This document shows positions 46,385 through 57,865 of a DNA stretch of 64,000 nucleotides, one piece after another; the first letter of the stretch is position 1; the number at the start of each line of letters is the position of its first letter. Made by a program: the position numbers and the translations under genes. The notes beneath the pieces are model-generated. The model worked only from the letters and a program-made list of their open reading frames with translations, searched no databases and was not told the origin of the DNA. The DNA lies in the NCBI GenBank assembly GCA_023014335.1, contig JAECYW010000024.1, positions 1-64,000 on the forward strand. Direction: 5' to 3'. The stretch is from Galerina marginata. Lineage: Eukaryota > Basidiomycota > Agaricomycetes > Agaricales > Galerinaceae.

Positions 46385-47730
46385 TAGCAAGCCGTCAAGA
46401 TCCTAGCATTATTCACGCATACAGCCGGCGAACGTGACGAAAAAAACTCTCCGCGGCGGCTCGTACAGCAACCTATGCGCATCCGGTGGCACGACCTCGC
46501 AGGCTGGTTTTGCTTTGGGAGCGAAAACGAGCATGAAGCAGCAGCGTGGGACACCGGGAAGGACGGGCAGGATGAGAGCATGCTGGGAGAGGAGAGGAGG
46601 GAAGGAGGGAAGTTAGTAGAGGAGAGAAGAGAAGAGGTGGCGGCGATGGTGGCTGCCACCATGTCTGCGGTCGGTCAACATTTGCATAGGGAGACAGATA
46701 AGGAGGGCGTTGAGATGCTGCTCACGGGAAGTCGGTAAGCACATTCGGGAAATGATGGGGATGCTGAACCTAGCAGCGCGACTGGTGCTCACTTTATTGA
46801 TCCAGAACGTAAGATTATCAAGGCAAAGCCTGTAATTGGAGTTTTGGGTCGGAAAACGCGCATGAAATCGGATAATCTCATGCTTGCAGTCCAAGCATCG
46901 CAAGGAGGAGCTGATCTTGCAGTGGGTTAAGCATCGAGCGATATCGAGCTATAGAACAACAAAGTGTTTCAGCTTCGACTTCAAAGGAGAAACAAACAAA
47001 GGAGACGCACTTCGTAGCCTCGTTCCTCCACTACTTCGTCTTTCAATTCCATTGACGATGCAAGGTGCATTCTCAAGTCATCACCAACGGAAGAATTCCA
47101 GGCGCGAAAAGGTGGCTTGTCATAAGACGAGTCTTAGTCCTTAGATGGGATCAGCAAACAGTTTAGGTACGAGAAGTTTGTTGCTCACCCTAATCTATAA
47201 GTCGCACTTCACTGTCCAGGAAATCGTGAAGAAAGCTGAGGGAAAAAAGTAACAGCATGCGCAATACGCGGCGTCACACGAGCCGTCAGGGTCTTTAAGC
47301 CATCGAAGGTTCCTAGAGAGTAAAGGCAACAAGTGGCATGTCGTATAGGATTGGGAGAGAATGGTACATGGAGGAAACAGACTCGCAGATGGTTGGGGGG
47401 CAGGAGACGAGGAGGATTCAAAATTGATCCGAATCGCGTGAATCCCAAAAGGAAACATGTGACTGATACGCTGACGCGATGCACCCCTATATGTTTCTTT
47501 CTTGGCTTCAGTTGGGCTTCAGTAATGCTGGAAAGCTCTCAAGCAGCAACGGAAATGTCCTACAACCAAAACTGTGGTTTTACTCGAGTAGTACAGATTA
47601 ATCAAGCAAAAATGTACCGAAATTCACGGAATTCGACCTCCAAGTTACTTGTTACATCGCCCAAGGCCCACCATAAGCTTGCCGATCGCGAGTCGATAAA
47701 GGATCGAGTCATATAACTAAAAATCGTAAT
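46385..47730. repeat. Dispersed ~1.3-kb repeat, copy B
   Basis: This copy matches C (55425-56700) and A (35160-36597) along its length. It is immediately followed by the four-TM gene block, an arrangement shared with copy C but not with A. Confidence 0.75.
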
Positions 47731-47990
47731 AGGGCCAAGCACATGAAGGTTTGGGGAGGGAAATGATATCACAACGCGTCGTTAACGTTTCACGGTCATC
47801 TCGTGATGGGATAAATTGATTATTGACAGCTCACAGTCACTTAAAAGACGACCTTACAATAAGTTTTTCTCCTTCCAATTCCTGTTCTCAATTCTTCTCG
47901 TTGGCTTTTCGTTCTTTGACCTTGCAGCGTACTCTTCACGTACTAACGTAAAACGAGAAATTCTGGCTCATCCACGTCCTCAATCAACGA
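47731..47990 (+). promoter_or_regulatory. Conserved upstream region of four-TM gene copy 1
   Basis: About 200 bp upstream of the ATG is nearly identical to the upstream region of copy 2 (around 56790-57001). It includes ATGATATCACAACGCGTCGT and CTCGTGATGGGATAAATTGA, so it is a candidate promoter duplicated with the gene. The extended identity may reflect shared origin only. Confidence 0.4.
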
Positions 47991-48843
47991 ATGGACGAAT
48001 CCGCTCCCTGGCCCCTCCTCAATGAATGCCATGAATTCGAAGGACAAACCAATGCCCCATCGGAAAGAACACCTCCACCCATCGGTTTATCCGCCATCAC
48101 CCTCGTTTTACTCATCGCAAACCACATTCTCATCAAACAAGCGCCGTTCACAGGCCTCTATTGGAATACTCTGGAAGCAAACGTAGCACTTGAGCTGTTC
48201 GTATGTACCCTGTCTTTTTGATCCGCCATCGCTTATAAATATCTTATTAACGTGCTGTACATAGGTATTGGTCTCCTTGATATTCTCCATCATCAACCAT
48301 CTCGTCAAACTCCCGATCCCGCTCAACATGATCGTCGACATCGTGCTCGCCCCCGCTACGATCTCATGTGCAGTCCGCCTCATTAGTGACCTCCCAAACG
48401 AGTGGTGTCGGGAACTGAGCCGGTATCCAGGCCATGGGATGCCGTACCCAAAAATGAATCCGCAATGCAAGGATTTGGAGTTGTTCGCGAAGATCTTAAC
48501 CGGTGTTAGTGCTGGGTTGGGTGGAACACTTGGGTACGTCTCTTCCATAAGTATATCGTAATAATTCCAGTCGCTTTAATTATGCCTACATTATTTTTAA
48601 TTGAATGCTGACCTACTCTTGAACAGCCTTGTTTATATCATTCTGTTAATCCTTCGAGGCGCCGTGCTCTTCAGGTCCGAGTTCTGGAAGAGACCTATGG
48701 GCTTAAACTTTCCCTCCGGCCAAATCTCCTTGGAGATTACTTTGAAGTTTTTACGGCAGGAAAATGGGGCGAGCCATGAAAACACGGTCGGTCAAAGTGC
48801 CGAAGCTAGCTCGTCGTCGGGCAATGGTCCGGTGCATCTGTAG
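47991..48843 (+). CDS. Uncharacterised four-TM membrane protein, copy 1
   Basis: Exons 47991-48200, 48265-48533 and 48627-48843 join in phase to 231 aa. A short hydrophilic N-terminus contains QTNAPSERTPPP. TM1 is GLSAITLVLLIANHILI. A loop NTLEANVALELF leads to TM2/3 (LVSLIFSIINHLV and LNMIVDIVLAPATIS), then a Cys-containing hydrophilic loop (EWCRELSRYPGHGMPYP), TM4 (ILTGVSAGLGG/LVYIILLILRG) and a cytosolic-looking tail with FWKRPMGLNFPSGQISLEI. Relative to copy 2 (57002) it lacks exactly ten residues (30 nt, in frame) before TM1 and has many amino-acid replacements. The four-span topology resembles MARVEL-type proteins, but I see no diagnostic motif. The frame is intact. Confidence 0.75.
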
Positions 48844-49789
48844 CGCATGACTCGCTGTCCAGGATCGCAACATGTTCTTCTTCCGAAAAATATTGCAGCC
48901 TATTGATAATTTCATAGCTCGTCAAGGTGTATTTTCATGTTATATTTTGTCTATCACACATTCGCATGAGCAAATTAAATTAATGAGTATCATGCTCGAT
49001 TCTCCTGTTCCGTGAGTCTAAAAACACCTTGTTCAAAAATATAAACCTAGAAATCTGCTAAGAATGCACCGTTTCCGTAAAATATACAAAACACGCTACC
49101 TGACTTCTCTAAGCGTCGAAGGTTGCTAGAGCATAAAGGCCGCAGGTGAATTCGGCATGGCGTAGAGGATTTGACAGAAAACGGTACATGGAGGAAACAG
49201 ACTCGGAAGCACTGATGATTAGGGGCAGGAGACGAGGAGGACTCACAATTTATCCCTACAGGAAACATGTGATGACGCGACCCTCTCGTAGAGGATTGCA
49301 GCCTATTGACGATATTATAGCTCGTCGAGGCGTATTTTCATCTTATATTCTTTTCCATCACACCGTCGGCTAAGCAACTTGGAATACTGAGTCTCTTCCT
49401 GTTCTATGACCCTAAAAACATTTTGTTCAAAGACGAAGTGACAGTTTTCAGCAACTTTCGCGTTCTACATCGATAACAATATTAATCGTTGTTTAAATTA
49501 CTGGGTTTACGATGTTGGCGTCTGAATTTGGTCCACAAATCCAGCACCGCATACATGGCGGTCGTTATGACGCTGAAGAGGCTGGCTGAGGATCGCGTAA
49601 ACATCGAGGAAAAGCCAAAGAGCACCGCACACCGCAAGCTATTGAACAGGCTTCGAGGATTACGCGCATGAGCAGTGGCAGGAACAGAGCAAGCTTGGAG
49701 CAAGCTTGGAGCAAGCCGTCAACGCGTCAACAAATAGACGTGTACGATAGTTAAGGCAGTCGAAAACGATACGAATATTTGAAACACCA
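48844..49789. other. Spacer with duplicated 3' flank and repeat fragment D
   Basis: The segment ~48890-49040 (TTGCAGCCTATTGA..., CTAAAAACACCTTGTTCAAA) recurs at ~49297-49440 with substitutions. Between them, ~49050-49280 is a short piece of the dispersed repeat (GGTACATGGAGGAAACAGAC and GAAACATGTGA, as in copy B). No gene was seen; the ORF at 49489-49671 has no motif. Confidence 0.6.
49050..49280. repeat. Fragment D of the dispersed repeat
   Basis: This matches the 47330-47470 part of copy B: GGCGTAGAGGATTTGACAGA, GGTACATGGAGGAAACAGAC, GGCAGGAGACGAGGAGGA and GGAAACATGTGA. Confidence 0.65.
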
Positions 49790-50144
49790 CAGAGGACAAA
49801 GACAGCGGATAGGTGGACTTAGATCGAGGTGCTTGGGAACTGTCAGAACAAGACCGTTATGTAAACGGACTTGCATAGAAGGCGTTCTGATTGATTTTAT
49901 GGAATTAAAATGCGGTATTTTTACCACTGGTTAGAACTACAGTTGGAGCAAGAGTACAAGAAACGGTAGTTCGAGAGAGACGTCTGGTTACAAGGTAAGC
50001 GACAGAGTGGGTATGAAGGGAGTGAAGGGATGTCGACGTCCATTGTAAAGCGATCAAATCGTAAACAAATGTCTGTTAGGGAAAGGACCGTGGAGTGAAT
50101 TAAAAGCCAGGATAAGCATGTAACATCTCGTCGCCATCCTGATA

Positions 50145-51021
50145 TCAAGCAATCTGGGAGCCAATGAGCGAGGTGGCCAGAAGGAAAGCTAAGGCAAAGC
50201 TCAGATATCCGCATTCGACTCTGAGAGCGCCGCTAGTCGGATCCGAAGAGGTCTGTGGTAGGTCGACAGTCTGTACGACCGTGGAAGTGGTACTGCCGGA
50301 AGTCGTCAAGCCATCCCCTGTGCCGGTGGTCGAGGTTGAAATTGGGACTACAGGCGTAACAGGCGTCGGAGACAATGGTAAGGGGGAGCGTGGTGGCGGC
50401 GTCGCGGGCGTTGTAGAACTGGTTGACGAGACACTGCCTGAGTTATGGGAAGTTTGAGAGGCAGACGACGACGACGACGACGGCGTTGAGGACAAGGTCG
50501 AACTTGAGGAAGAGGCAGGCACTAGGTCGGCCAAAAGGCTATCAGCACCTTAAACAAAGGGAATGGCTGAAGAACGGCATAATGTGAAATACGACAAACG
50601 GGATCGTTGAAGAAGACGAAAAGAGAGATTGAAAGGAAGAATTTAAACTCACGAGTTGAGCACATTTGGCTTAAAACGCCACTAACGGCAGCTCTATCCT
50701 CGATTGTGCACGAATCCTGAGCACATTGGACCGTGGAAGTTGTGAAATCCGGGTGCGCGCATAGGCAGGCCGCGTCGCTACTAGAAGAGGACAAAGCAAG
50801 GCCACTTCAACATCGAAAACAGTAAGATATACGGAAAAAACTCACAGCTTGCAGCCATCCGTAGCGGCGGCCTTCGATGCACATGAGCCCGCACACGTAG
50901 GCAGGTCATCTATCCCAACAGATTGTCCAGCTACTTTGCCCACGTAGTTGAAGACGATACTGAGACTCAATATCACAAGTAAACCGCGGTTGAAGCTGGC
51001 GTAACTTGAATATTTGAACAT
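50145..51021 (-). CDS. CFEM-domain secreted/GPI-anchored protein, copy 2 (intact)
   Basis: Exons 50846-51021, 50653-50780 and 50145-50548 total 708 nt (235 aa). Residues 1-~33 are a signal peptide (MFKYSSYASFNRGLLVILSL). The CFEM domain covers roughly residues 40-102 with the eight cysteines in the family's spacing: TCAGSC, DGC, ACLC, QCAQDSC and QMC. A Ser/Thr/Pro-rich linker follows (LVPASSSSSTLSS...), then a hydrophobic C-terminus (YLSFALAFLLATSLIGSQIA) typical of a GPI-attachment signal. CFEM proteins are surface proteins, some of which bind haem or act as effectors or receptors; which applies here is unknown. Splice sites: GTGAGT donors and TTCTAG and TTTAAG acceptors. It is the working paralogue of the broken copy at 18290-19162 and neighbours an SSP gene. 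Confidence 0.9.
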
Positions 51022-51743
51022 AATGTCCCAGAATATTGGGAAATAATGAACCTATGCAAGGCAAAATGGTAATGAGGTGGCGTGAAGGACACAATAGCGT
51101 ATGAACGCACGGTATAAAATAGTACTCAATAAGAAACACCGCAGTTTCTTGACCGAATAAAAGACAGAAAGTGGCTGGCAGACCGTATGACAAGACTATA
51201 CGAGGCAAGCAGCTCGCAACGAGAAGTAAGGACCGTGGACGTCGTGGTGACAGTTCAAAACGCAGGAATTCCGAACAGCCGTTTCAAGTTTGGTGAGTGT
51301 GGGCAAAAACGAGGTTGTGCCTGGGTCATGTGCGCTGCTAAATATAACCTGAAGATTAAAAATAGAATCATCATTTTGAGAATGATGTATGTCGTCGCGA
51401 GTAAGTAGGAGATTTCGAAGAAAAATGGGTGGATTGGAAGTGAATAACACCCGCAATCGAAATTGGGTTTCATCATGTTTATTTCTACTGAAATTTCCAT
51501 CCTGTTACCTGCCAAGCTTTGTTTGAGTGCTTTTCACGGGCGCCAATTAAATCATCCCCTAAGGACATTTCTTATCCATCAATTGGCATCAAAGAAAGAT
51601 CAAATAGTGTTGTACAAGTCAGAAGACGCGCTTTAAAGTTATGTAAGTGCTAGCGAATGAAAACTACCCGACTGAGAACTGCCTAAGAAATTTCAAATAT
51701 GAGTTCGCTAATCCTTGTCCAACTATTACCCGTTCCGACCACC
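51022..51743. other. Spacer between CFEM copy 2 and SSP copy 2
   Basis: Upstream region of the CFEM gene and 3' flank of the SSP gene; aligns with 19163-19847. No gene was seen. Confidence 0.55.
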
Positions 51744-52186
51744 CTAGTCGCAGAAGATTCCGTAGCTTTGATATTCGGCGACGCTGGTGAAAACGCAAGT
51801 TCCCGTGGTATCGGTGTCGAGCCTCTGGATTACGCCTCCTGCCTGGTTGTTCTGAGGATACAAGCTGATGTGGCAATTTCCCGCAGCCTCGGTGACCACG
51901 ATCGAAGCTTGTTTCGGGTTGAAGTTCCCTTTGCAGGGACTGCCTGGGGAGGGAGCACAGGAGATCGTAGTTCCGTGTCCGCAGGCTGCAACGACGAATG
52001 AGTCGGCATAAAAAGTGCGAAGGATAAGAGTGCACACTTACATGTGCCCAGAGGTGCGACGTTGAAGGCAACGGGTCTGCCCTGGCGAGCTGCGAGCTCT
52101 TGAACTTCAGCGCCGGCAACGGCGACACCGATTGCTTGGCTGGTGAAGACACTGGTAAGGAGGAAGGCGATGCTAATGAACTTCAT
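51744..52186 (-). CDS. Small secreted cysteine-containing protein, copy 2
   Basis: Exons 52042-52186 and 51744-51985 (145 + 242 nt, same as copy 1) encode 128 aa. The signal peptide is MKFISIAFLLTSVFTSQAIG, and the mature region with six cysteines is identical in sequence to copy 1. Ten of the differences from copy 1 in exon 2 are all at silent positions, and four more silent ones are in exon 1. TATA box at 52234-52240. The family is unrecognised; secretion is well supported and an effector or surface role is inference from size, signal peptide and CFEM neighbour. Confidence 0.85.
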
Positions 52187-52233
52187 CTTTGGTAGTCTGT
52201 GGAACTGAATAATTCTGCTTGAAAGGCGGCCCC

Positions 52234-52240
52234 TTTTATA
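52234..52240 (-). promoter_or_regulatory. TATA box of SSP copy 2
   Basis: TATAAAA on the minus strand, ~48 nt upstream of the ATG at 52186, conserved with copy 1. Confidence 0.6.
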
Positions 52241-55200
52241 CCCAAACGACTCCCTAAAAATCGGTGTAGAATGGCCAACACAAAATTAAATCTGTCAAAC
52301 TTCTCCCCACACATGACCGCAAAATAAAAGCCCCGGGCTTGACTCAATCCGTACTCGACCGTACCTTTACCTCTAACCAGCGGGTGTCTCGGCAAAAAAA
52401 ACACGACCTTGCGCATCCAAATGGTTCGGAATTGCCCCTGCAAATGCATAATGGCCCCCAATCCGCCGTCTTTTGACACCTCCATGAATTATTCCTTAGT
52501 CTATGACCTGATGTCCTTCCCCTCTCAAATTCGAGCTGGCCCAGTAATTTTCGTAGCTACCCAGTTTGATTGACATCAACCCATAAGCAGATGTTTCCTG
52601 ATTGGGATAATTGACTGACGCGACCTGATAAACTTTTGTGATCAGAAGCTCCATGACGGAGAATTAGTTCAAGCTCTGAGTGAGTCGTCTATATAAATGC
52701 CTCGCTCACTAAAATGCCAACTTCTAAGCTACAAATTCTACGCGAATGTCGCTATCAATGGCGAGGTTGACAATCTTTAGCTTCCGGTTTTCAATACCTT
52801 GTTTCGATATTTCGGGGTAGAAAATGCTTTGTATAGTCCGCGAAGCAAAAGCCGTCCAGCCCACGTTCGTCGACTCACATTATCACCCCGCGTGAGGCCG
52901 CCTAACGTAGGACCTATTTCTATAAATTCTAAACGGCCATTGTCCAGTTTCTTAGTACCAGTGGCTAGCGCTTGCTATCATGTCCGCGGTTCTAGAAAGC
53001 GGTGAACTTGAACTCCATTTCGAAATTGCCGGTCCGAGGACCGAAGATGTCTCCAAGCATCATTTAGTTCTATTCAGATGTAGGTGAATCGCTGAGATGA
53101 TAACCCCGTACTCCTTGAGCTTGACTTCCAGTTTCACGCCGACCAGAAAACTTCTAACGCCTCCAATCAGTATGAAATTTATGAAGGTTAATTGACGTGG
53201 AAATAGGTTCTATTGTGGCCTTGGTAGTGATACTATCGGTTCACAATTAGATTCGTTTCTCCAAAAGGTCATCATTCTGGGGCGCATTACTGCATGGTTT
53301 ACCAAATCCGCCCAGGTATTTTAACACAACGCCTGGCCTCGGTAGGAGCTCCCTTTATTTCGATTGGTTGACAAGAACACCTATATAGGATTGGGTCTGG
53401 TCTTAAACCACTTATCTGTCAAGCCGCTTAATACTTCGACCGCCTTCCGCATCGCCTACCTGTTGGGTATTACTTCGTTGGGTCATGCGCATTGTGGAGA
53501 GAATTACGGTACATTTTCTATTCACAAACGTGTACTCCACCTTCAAGTGCGACGAAGCTGAGGCGGTGACAATGTCGCTTTCGGGCTTGAAGGCTTCCAA
53601 ACTCGATCTCGCTCCTCAATTAGTAAACTTCATTGATAGTGGCTAATTGTCGGGAGGTGCAGGCATGAAAAGCCGACATGCAGGGCAGGCAGTTCAAGCT
53701 TCTATTCCGTTATTTGCTGAGAATTTCAATTTCGGGCTGGAAGGCTACGGCGTCTCGAACCCGCTCCTCCAATGATAAACTTCATTGACGGTGGCTTAAT
53801 GTTAGAGCCCTGGGGCAGAAAGGTCGGCACGCAGCGCGTGCAGTTACTATTTCGTTATTCTTTTTTTTGCATCAGATACCCATGACAAATTCTATTTCGA
53901 ACAGTCCGAGTCGACCATCGTGGCCAACATGGAGCTAACTGACAGTAATCTTATCAAAATAAGTACTTGATGTTGACTGTGCAGTCAACGCGATGACCGC
54001 ACAACGTAATTGCATAAGTTGGATATAGAATGCCGGTGGTGTCCAGCCAGGAGTCTGAGGGTTTTTTGTTCACCTAAATGACAGGTTTTCCCCGAACGTG
54101 GCTCTTGACGACATGAGTCGCAATTAAATGGAAGGCGTGAAAAGGAAAGCAGCAGTCTAATAAGCACGGTTAGTATACATGGAGATCACTGAAAGGGCTA
54201 AAAGAGCCATACAGGCATCCGGCTTTACATACACACACACACATGTCGTCGTTCCTTTCATTCCAGATCAGCAGTAAACGTAAATACATGGGGGGAATGG
54301 CAGAGCACCTCCATTCAGTCGATAGGACGCTGGGCCCGGTGAGGGTTCATGCGGGGTCAACTTGTCATTGACAGAGATGAAAACCTAAATGAAAATCAAT
54401 ATGAACTGCAGTGGTGAGCGAGGAGACCCCCGTAAACCGCAATAATTAGTAAATTAGGCTTGAAGGGAGCCAACGCGTTTTTACTAGAAAAAGCAATAAT
54501 GAAACAGGAAGTCGACCACTAAGAGTGCCGTGCTTCAAGAAAACAGATTTAAGGCGAATGGACGAGCCAGAGTATTTTCTGGACTGTCGATACAGTGATT
54601 TGCAGTGCCGTTTGCACTCGAATGTTGGGAAAATGTGTTTGTCCATGTGTTGCATTTGACCGTGCCTGGCATATCCCGAGTCGCAGAAAACCTCTCCCAC
54701 CACTCGGAGACGCCCAAATTGGGGCCTCGCAAAAGCCAAGCTGCGAAATCGCTCTCGACAGTTTTTCTTCGCCTCGAAAATGCAGACTGAACGCAGGAAA
54801 GACCGCAAGCGCGTCAACCGGCGGACATGCCGAAATCCCAGGCCAACACATACAAACAACTTTCTTGCGGAGTCGCTGTGCAAACGGCAATGCAAATCAC
54901 TGTAAGGCGGAACTACTCCTTGAACTGACTCAGAGCAGAGCAGGCCTTACGGGAAGAGGAAAAAATAATACCAGCTCCGTCCCATCCCCCATCGATGTAA
55001 AAAATAAAACAGCAGGGAGAGACGCGTCATTGGCTACCAGATCGACGTAGAGATGATAGAACAAAAAACACCAAAACCGTCACGCACGTTGCAGAGTGAT
55101 AGGGTTGGAACAACGTACGTCCACATGAGTGGGAACAAATCCGGAGAAACTGTAGATCTGGACTAAATGATGAAATCAAAATCGAAAGTGCGTATGATCA

Positions 55201-55424
55201 ACGTACGTAACTTGTTGTCGATTTACGCAGGTAACATTTACCTACTTAGATAGAGGTTCCGAGTCATTCCTACGGCCTGAGTAAGACGCTGGGAGAACAA
55301 GTGGATGGGTTGAATCATCAGAAACAACGAGAATATGTTGACCGACATTATAGATTCATACGCAGGAATATAACCATCGGTGCGAACGGTGCGCGATGAC
55401 GAGGTTTCCCTGTTCTCGGTTCCA
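52241..55424. other. Non-coding tail of duplication copy 2
   Basis: This aligns piecewise with 20344-23670 without any ORF conserved between the two. A short (AC)n run is at ~54231-54244. ORFs at 54446-54895 (minus) and 54595-55050 (plus) overlap each other and show no motif. Confidence 0.5.
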
Positions 55425-56700
55425 AAGGTCGTTCGCCTACCAGCAGGACCAGCAGGACGTCAACAACGTCAGCACCAGCTTCGCACCAGCACCTCCCCTC
55501 CGTGTCCGCAGCATTTTTCACGCATACAACTGGTAAACGTGACGAATAACCCTCCCGCGGGCATTTTACAGCAACCTATGCGCATACACGAGGTCTAGCG
55601 GCGGTAGCACGACGTCACAAGCCAGTTTTGCTTTGGAAGCGAAGACGAGCATGGAGCAGCGACACGGGACGCTGGGATGGGACGGGAAGAGGGGAAGAGG
55701 GCGCAGGAGCAGCGAGGGCTGCGACGGCAGCCCTCTGAGTAGATCTGTTTGACTTTGCTTGAGATTTCACGTTGTGGCGAGTAGAGGAGAGAGGAGGAGG
55801 TGGGCAATGGTGGCTGCCACCACGTCTGCGGCCGGTCCGCACATGCGTATGAGGCAGATAAGGAGGGCGCTGAGACGGCCATTCACGGGAAGACGGTCGG
55901 CACGTTCGGGAAAAGGTGCAAATGCCGAACTTAACTACGCGACTGGGACTCGCTTTATCGTTGCAGAAAGTAGGATCAGAAAGGCAGGCCCCCAATTTGA
56001 GTAGTAGGCTGGGAAATGCGCATGGAATTGGGTAATCTGATGCTTGCATTCGAAGGATCGCGAGGAGGAGCACTTCTTGAAGCGGGATAAGAGGTACTAA
56101 CAGCGAGCTATAGAACGAGACAGCGTTTCAGCTTCGACTTCAGAGGAAATAGCAAACAAAAGGAATGTACCTAGTCACCTCGTTCTTCTTAGATCCGAGA
56201 ATCTTATTTCTCACCTAAACCTGTAATTTTACGCTGCAACATTCTGGAGATCGTGAAGAAAGTTGGGGGGGAAAGTAACAGATGAGCAATGCTGAGTCGT
56301 TTAAGGGGTTTTCAAGGCGTCGAAGGCTCCCGAGAGAAGAGACAAAACATGAATTCGGCATGGCGTAGAAGATCCAAAGAGAATGGTACGCAGAGGAAAC
56401 AGACGCGGAAGAGTGGGATGGTTGGGAGGCAGGAGACAGGAAGATCCAAAATTGATCCAAACAGAAAACATGTGACTGACACGACAACGCGACGCACCCC
56501 TAAATGTCAGTTTCTCTCAGAATCTTAGTGCCAGAAAGCAAAGGAAATGTCCTAAAACTGTGGTTTGAGTGTATCGGAATCAGGCAGATGAGTCGATAAA
56601 GGCATGTACCGAAAATCCACGAAATTCGACCTCTAAAAAAATTGCATGGGCAATGGGTACATAGCTTCGCCGAGTCGATAAAAGAAGTTGAACGAGGGTT
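55425..56700. repeat. Dispersed ~1.3-kb repeat, copy C
   Basis: Homologous to A and B, for example GCCTACCAGCAGGAC at the start (shared with A), TTTGCTTTGGAAGCGAA, GTGGCTGCCACCA, AACATGTGACTGACAC and GAAATGTCCT. Followed by the second four-TM gene exactly as copy B is by the first. Confidence 0.75.
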
Positions 56701-57001
56701 GTAACTAGAACTCATGAAGGCTGTGCTAGGCGTTGTAGGCGCAGGCAATACGCCTATGAGTACGTGGAGGTTCGGGCGGATGGGGAGTGATATGATATCA
56801 CAACGTGTCGTTAACGTTTCATGGTGATCTCGTGATGGGATAAATTGATAACCGCAGTCGCTTAAGAGACGATGTTACAGTGGTTTTCGCTCCTTCTAAT
56901 TCCTGTTCTTAACCGCTTCTCGCTCTTTAACCTAGCGGCGTGTTCTTCTCGCACCCACATAGAACGAGAGACTTCGGTTCATCCACGTCCTCAATTACCA
57001 A

Positions 57002-57865
57002 ATGGCCGAATCGGCTCCCCTCCTCGAAGAACGCCATGAAGAACTCGAAGGTCAAACCAACGCCCCATCCGAAAGGACACCTCCTCCACCCATATATTTC
57101 AAAATCCTCACAATGATCACCGTCGGCTTATCCGCCCTAACCCTCGGTTTACTCATCGCGAACCACATCATCATAAGACACGCGCCGTTCACAGGCTTCT
57201 ATTGGAACACTCTTGAAGCAAACGTAGCACTCGAGCAGTATGTATGTATCCCGTTTTTCGACCTGCCATCTCCTCTCAAGATTCTATTAACACACTGCAG
57301 GTGTTAGTTTCCTTAATATTCTCCATCATCAACCTCCTCGTCAACTTCCCGATCCCGCTCAACATGATAGTCGACATCGTGCTCGCGCCTGCTACGATTT
57401 CATGGGCTGTCCGCCTCATTGGCGCCTTCCCGAATGAGTGGTGTCGGAATTTGAATCGATATCCAGGCCCTGGGATGCCGTACCCGTACCCAGAAACGGA
57501 TCCGAAATGCAAGGATTGGGAGTTGACTGCGAAGATCTTAACCGGTATTATTGCTGGGTTGGGAGGACTTCTTGGGTACGTCTCTTCCATGCTTAATTTT
57601 ACATTGAAACTTGAATGCTGACCGACTCTTTGATAGGCTTATCTATATCATTTTCTTAATCCTTCGAGGCGTCGTACTCTTCAAGTCCAAGTTCTGGAAG
57701 AGACCCATCGGCTTAAATTTCCCCTCAGGCCAAATCTCCTTAGAGATTAGTTTGAAATTTGTACGGCAGGAAAGTGGGACGACTGAAAATACAGTAGGTC
57801 AAACTTCCAAAGAGCAGAAGCCAGCTCGTCGTCGGGCCATGGTCCAGTGTATCTGTAGCACTTGA
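57002..57865 (+). CDS. Uncharacterised four-TM membrane protein, copy 2
   Basis: Exons 57002-57241, 57301-57575 and 57637-57865 total 744 nt (247 aa), with intron positions identical to copy 1. The N-terminus MAESAPLLEERHEELEGQTN contains an acidic dileucine-like motif (EExxLL reversed, APLLEE). TM1 is ILTMITVGLSALTLGLLIAN, TM2/3 are LVSLIFSIINLLV and LNMIVDIVLAPATIS, and TM4 is GIIAGLGGLLGLIYIIFLIL. The tail ends in a basic PARRRAMVQCICST with cysteines that could be lipidated. Compared with copy 1 it has ten additional residues (YFKILTMITV region) that complete TM1. Function unknown. Confidence 0.8.

Larger units (their letters stand above)
49790..55380. repeat. Segmental duplication, copy 2 (CFEM + SSP block)
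   Basis: This is the direct-orientation partner of 17860-23670, with the same order of CFEM gene, SSP gene and long non-coding tail. The block ends about 45 bp before dispersed repeat copy C begins. Confidence 0.85.

Noticed and set aside
54446..55050. Overlapping ORFs on both strands in duplication copy 2
   Set aside because: Neither is open in the corresponding part of duplication copy 1 (~22.9-23.4 kb), so there is no sign of coding conservation.
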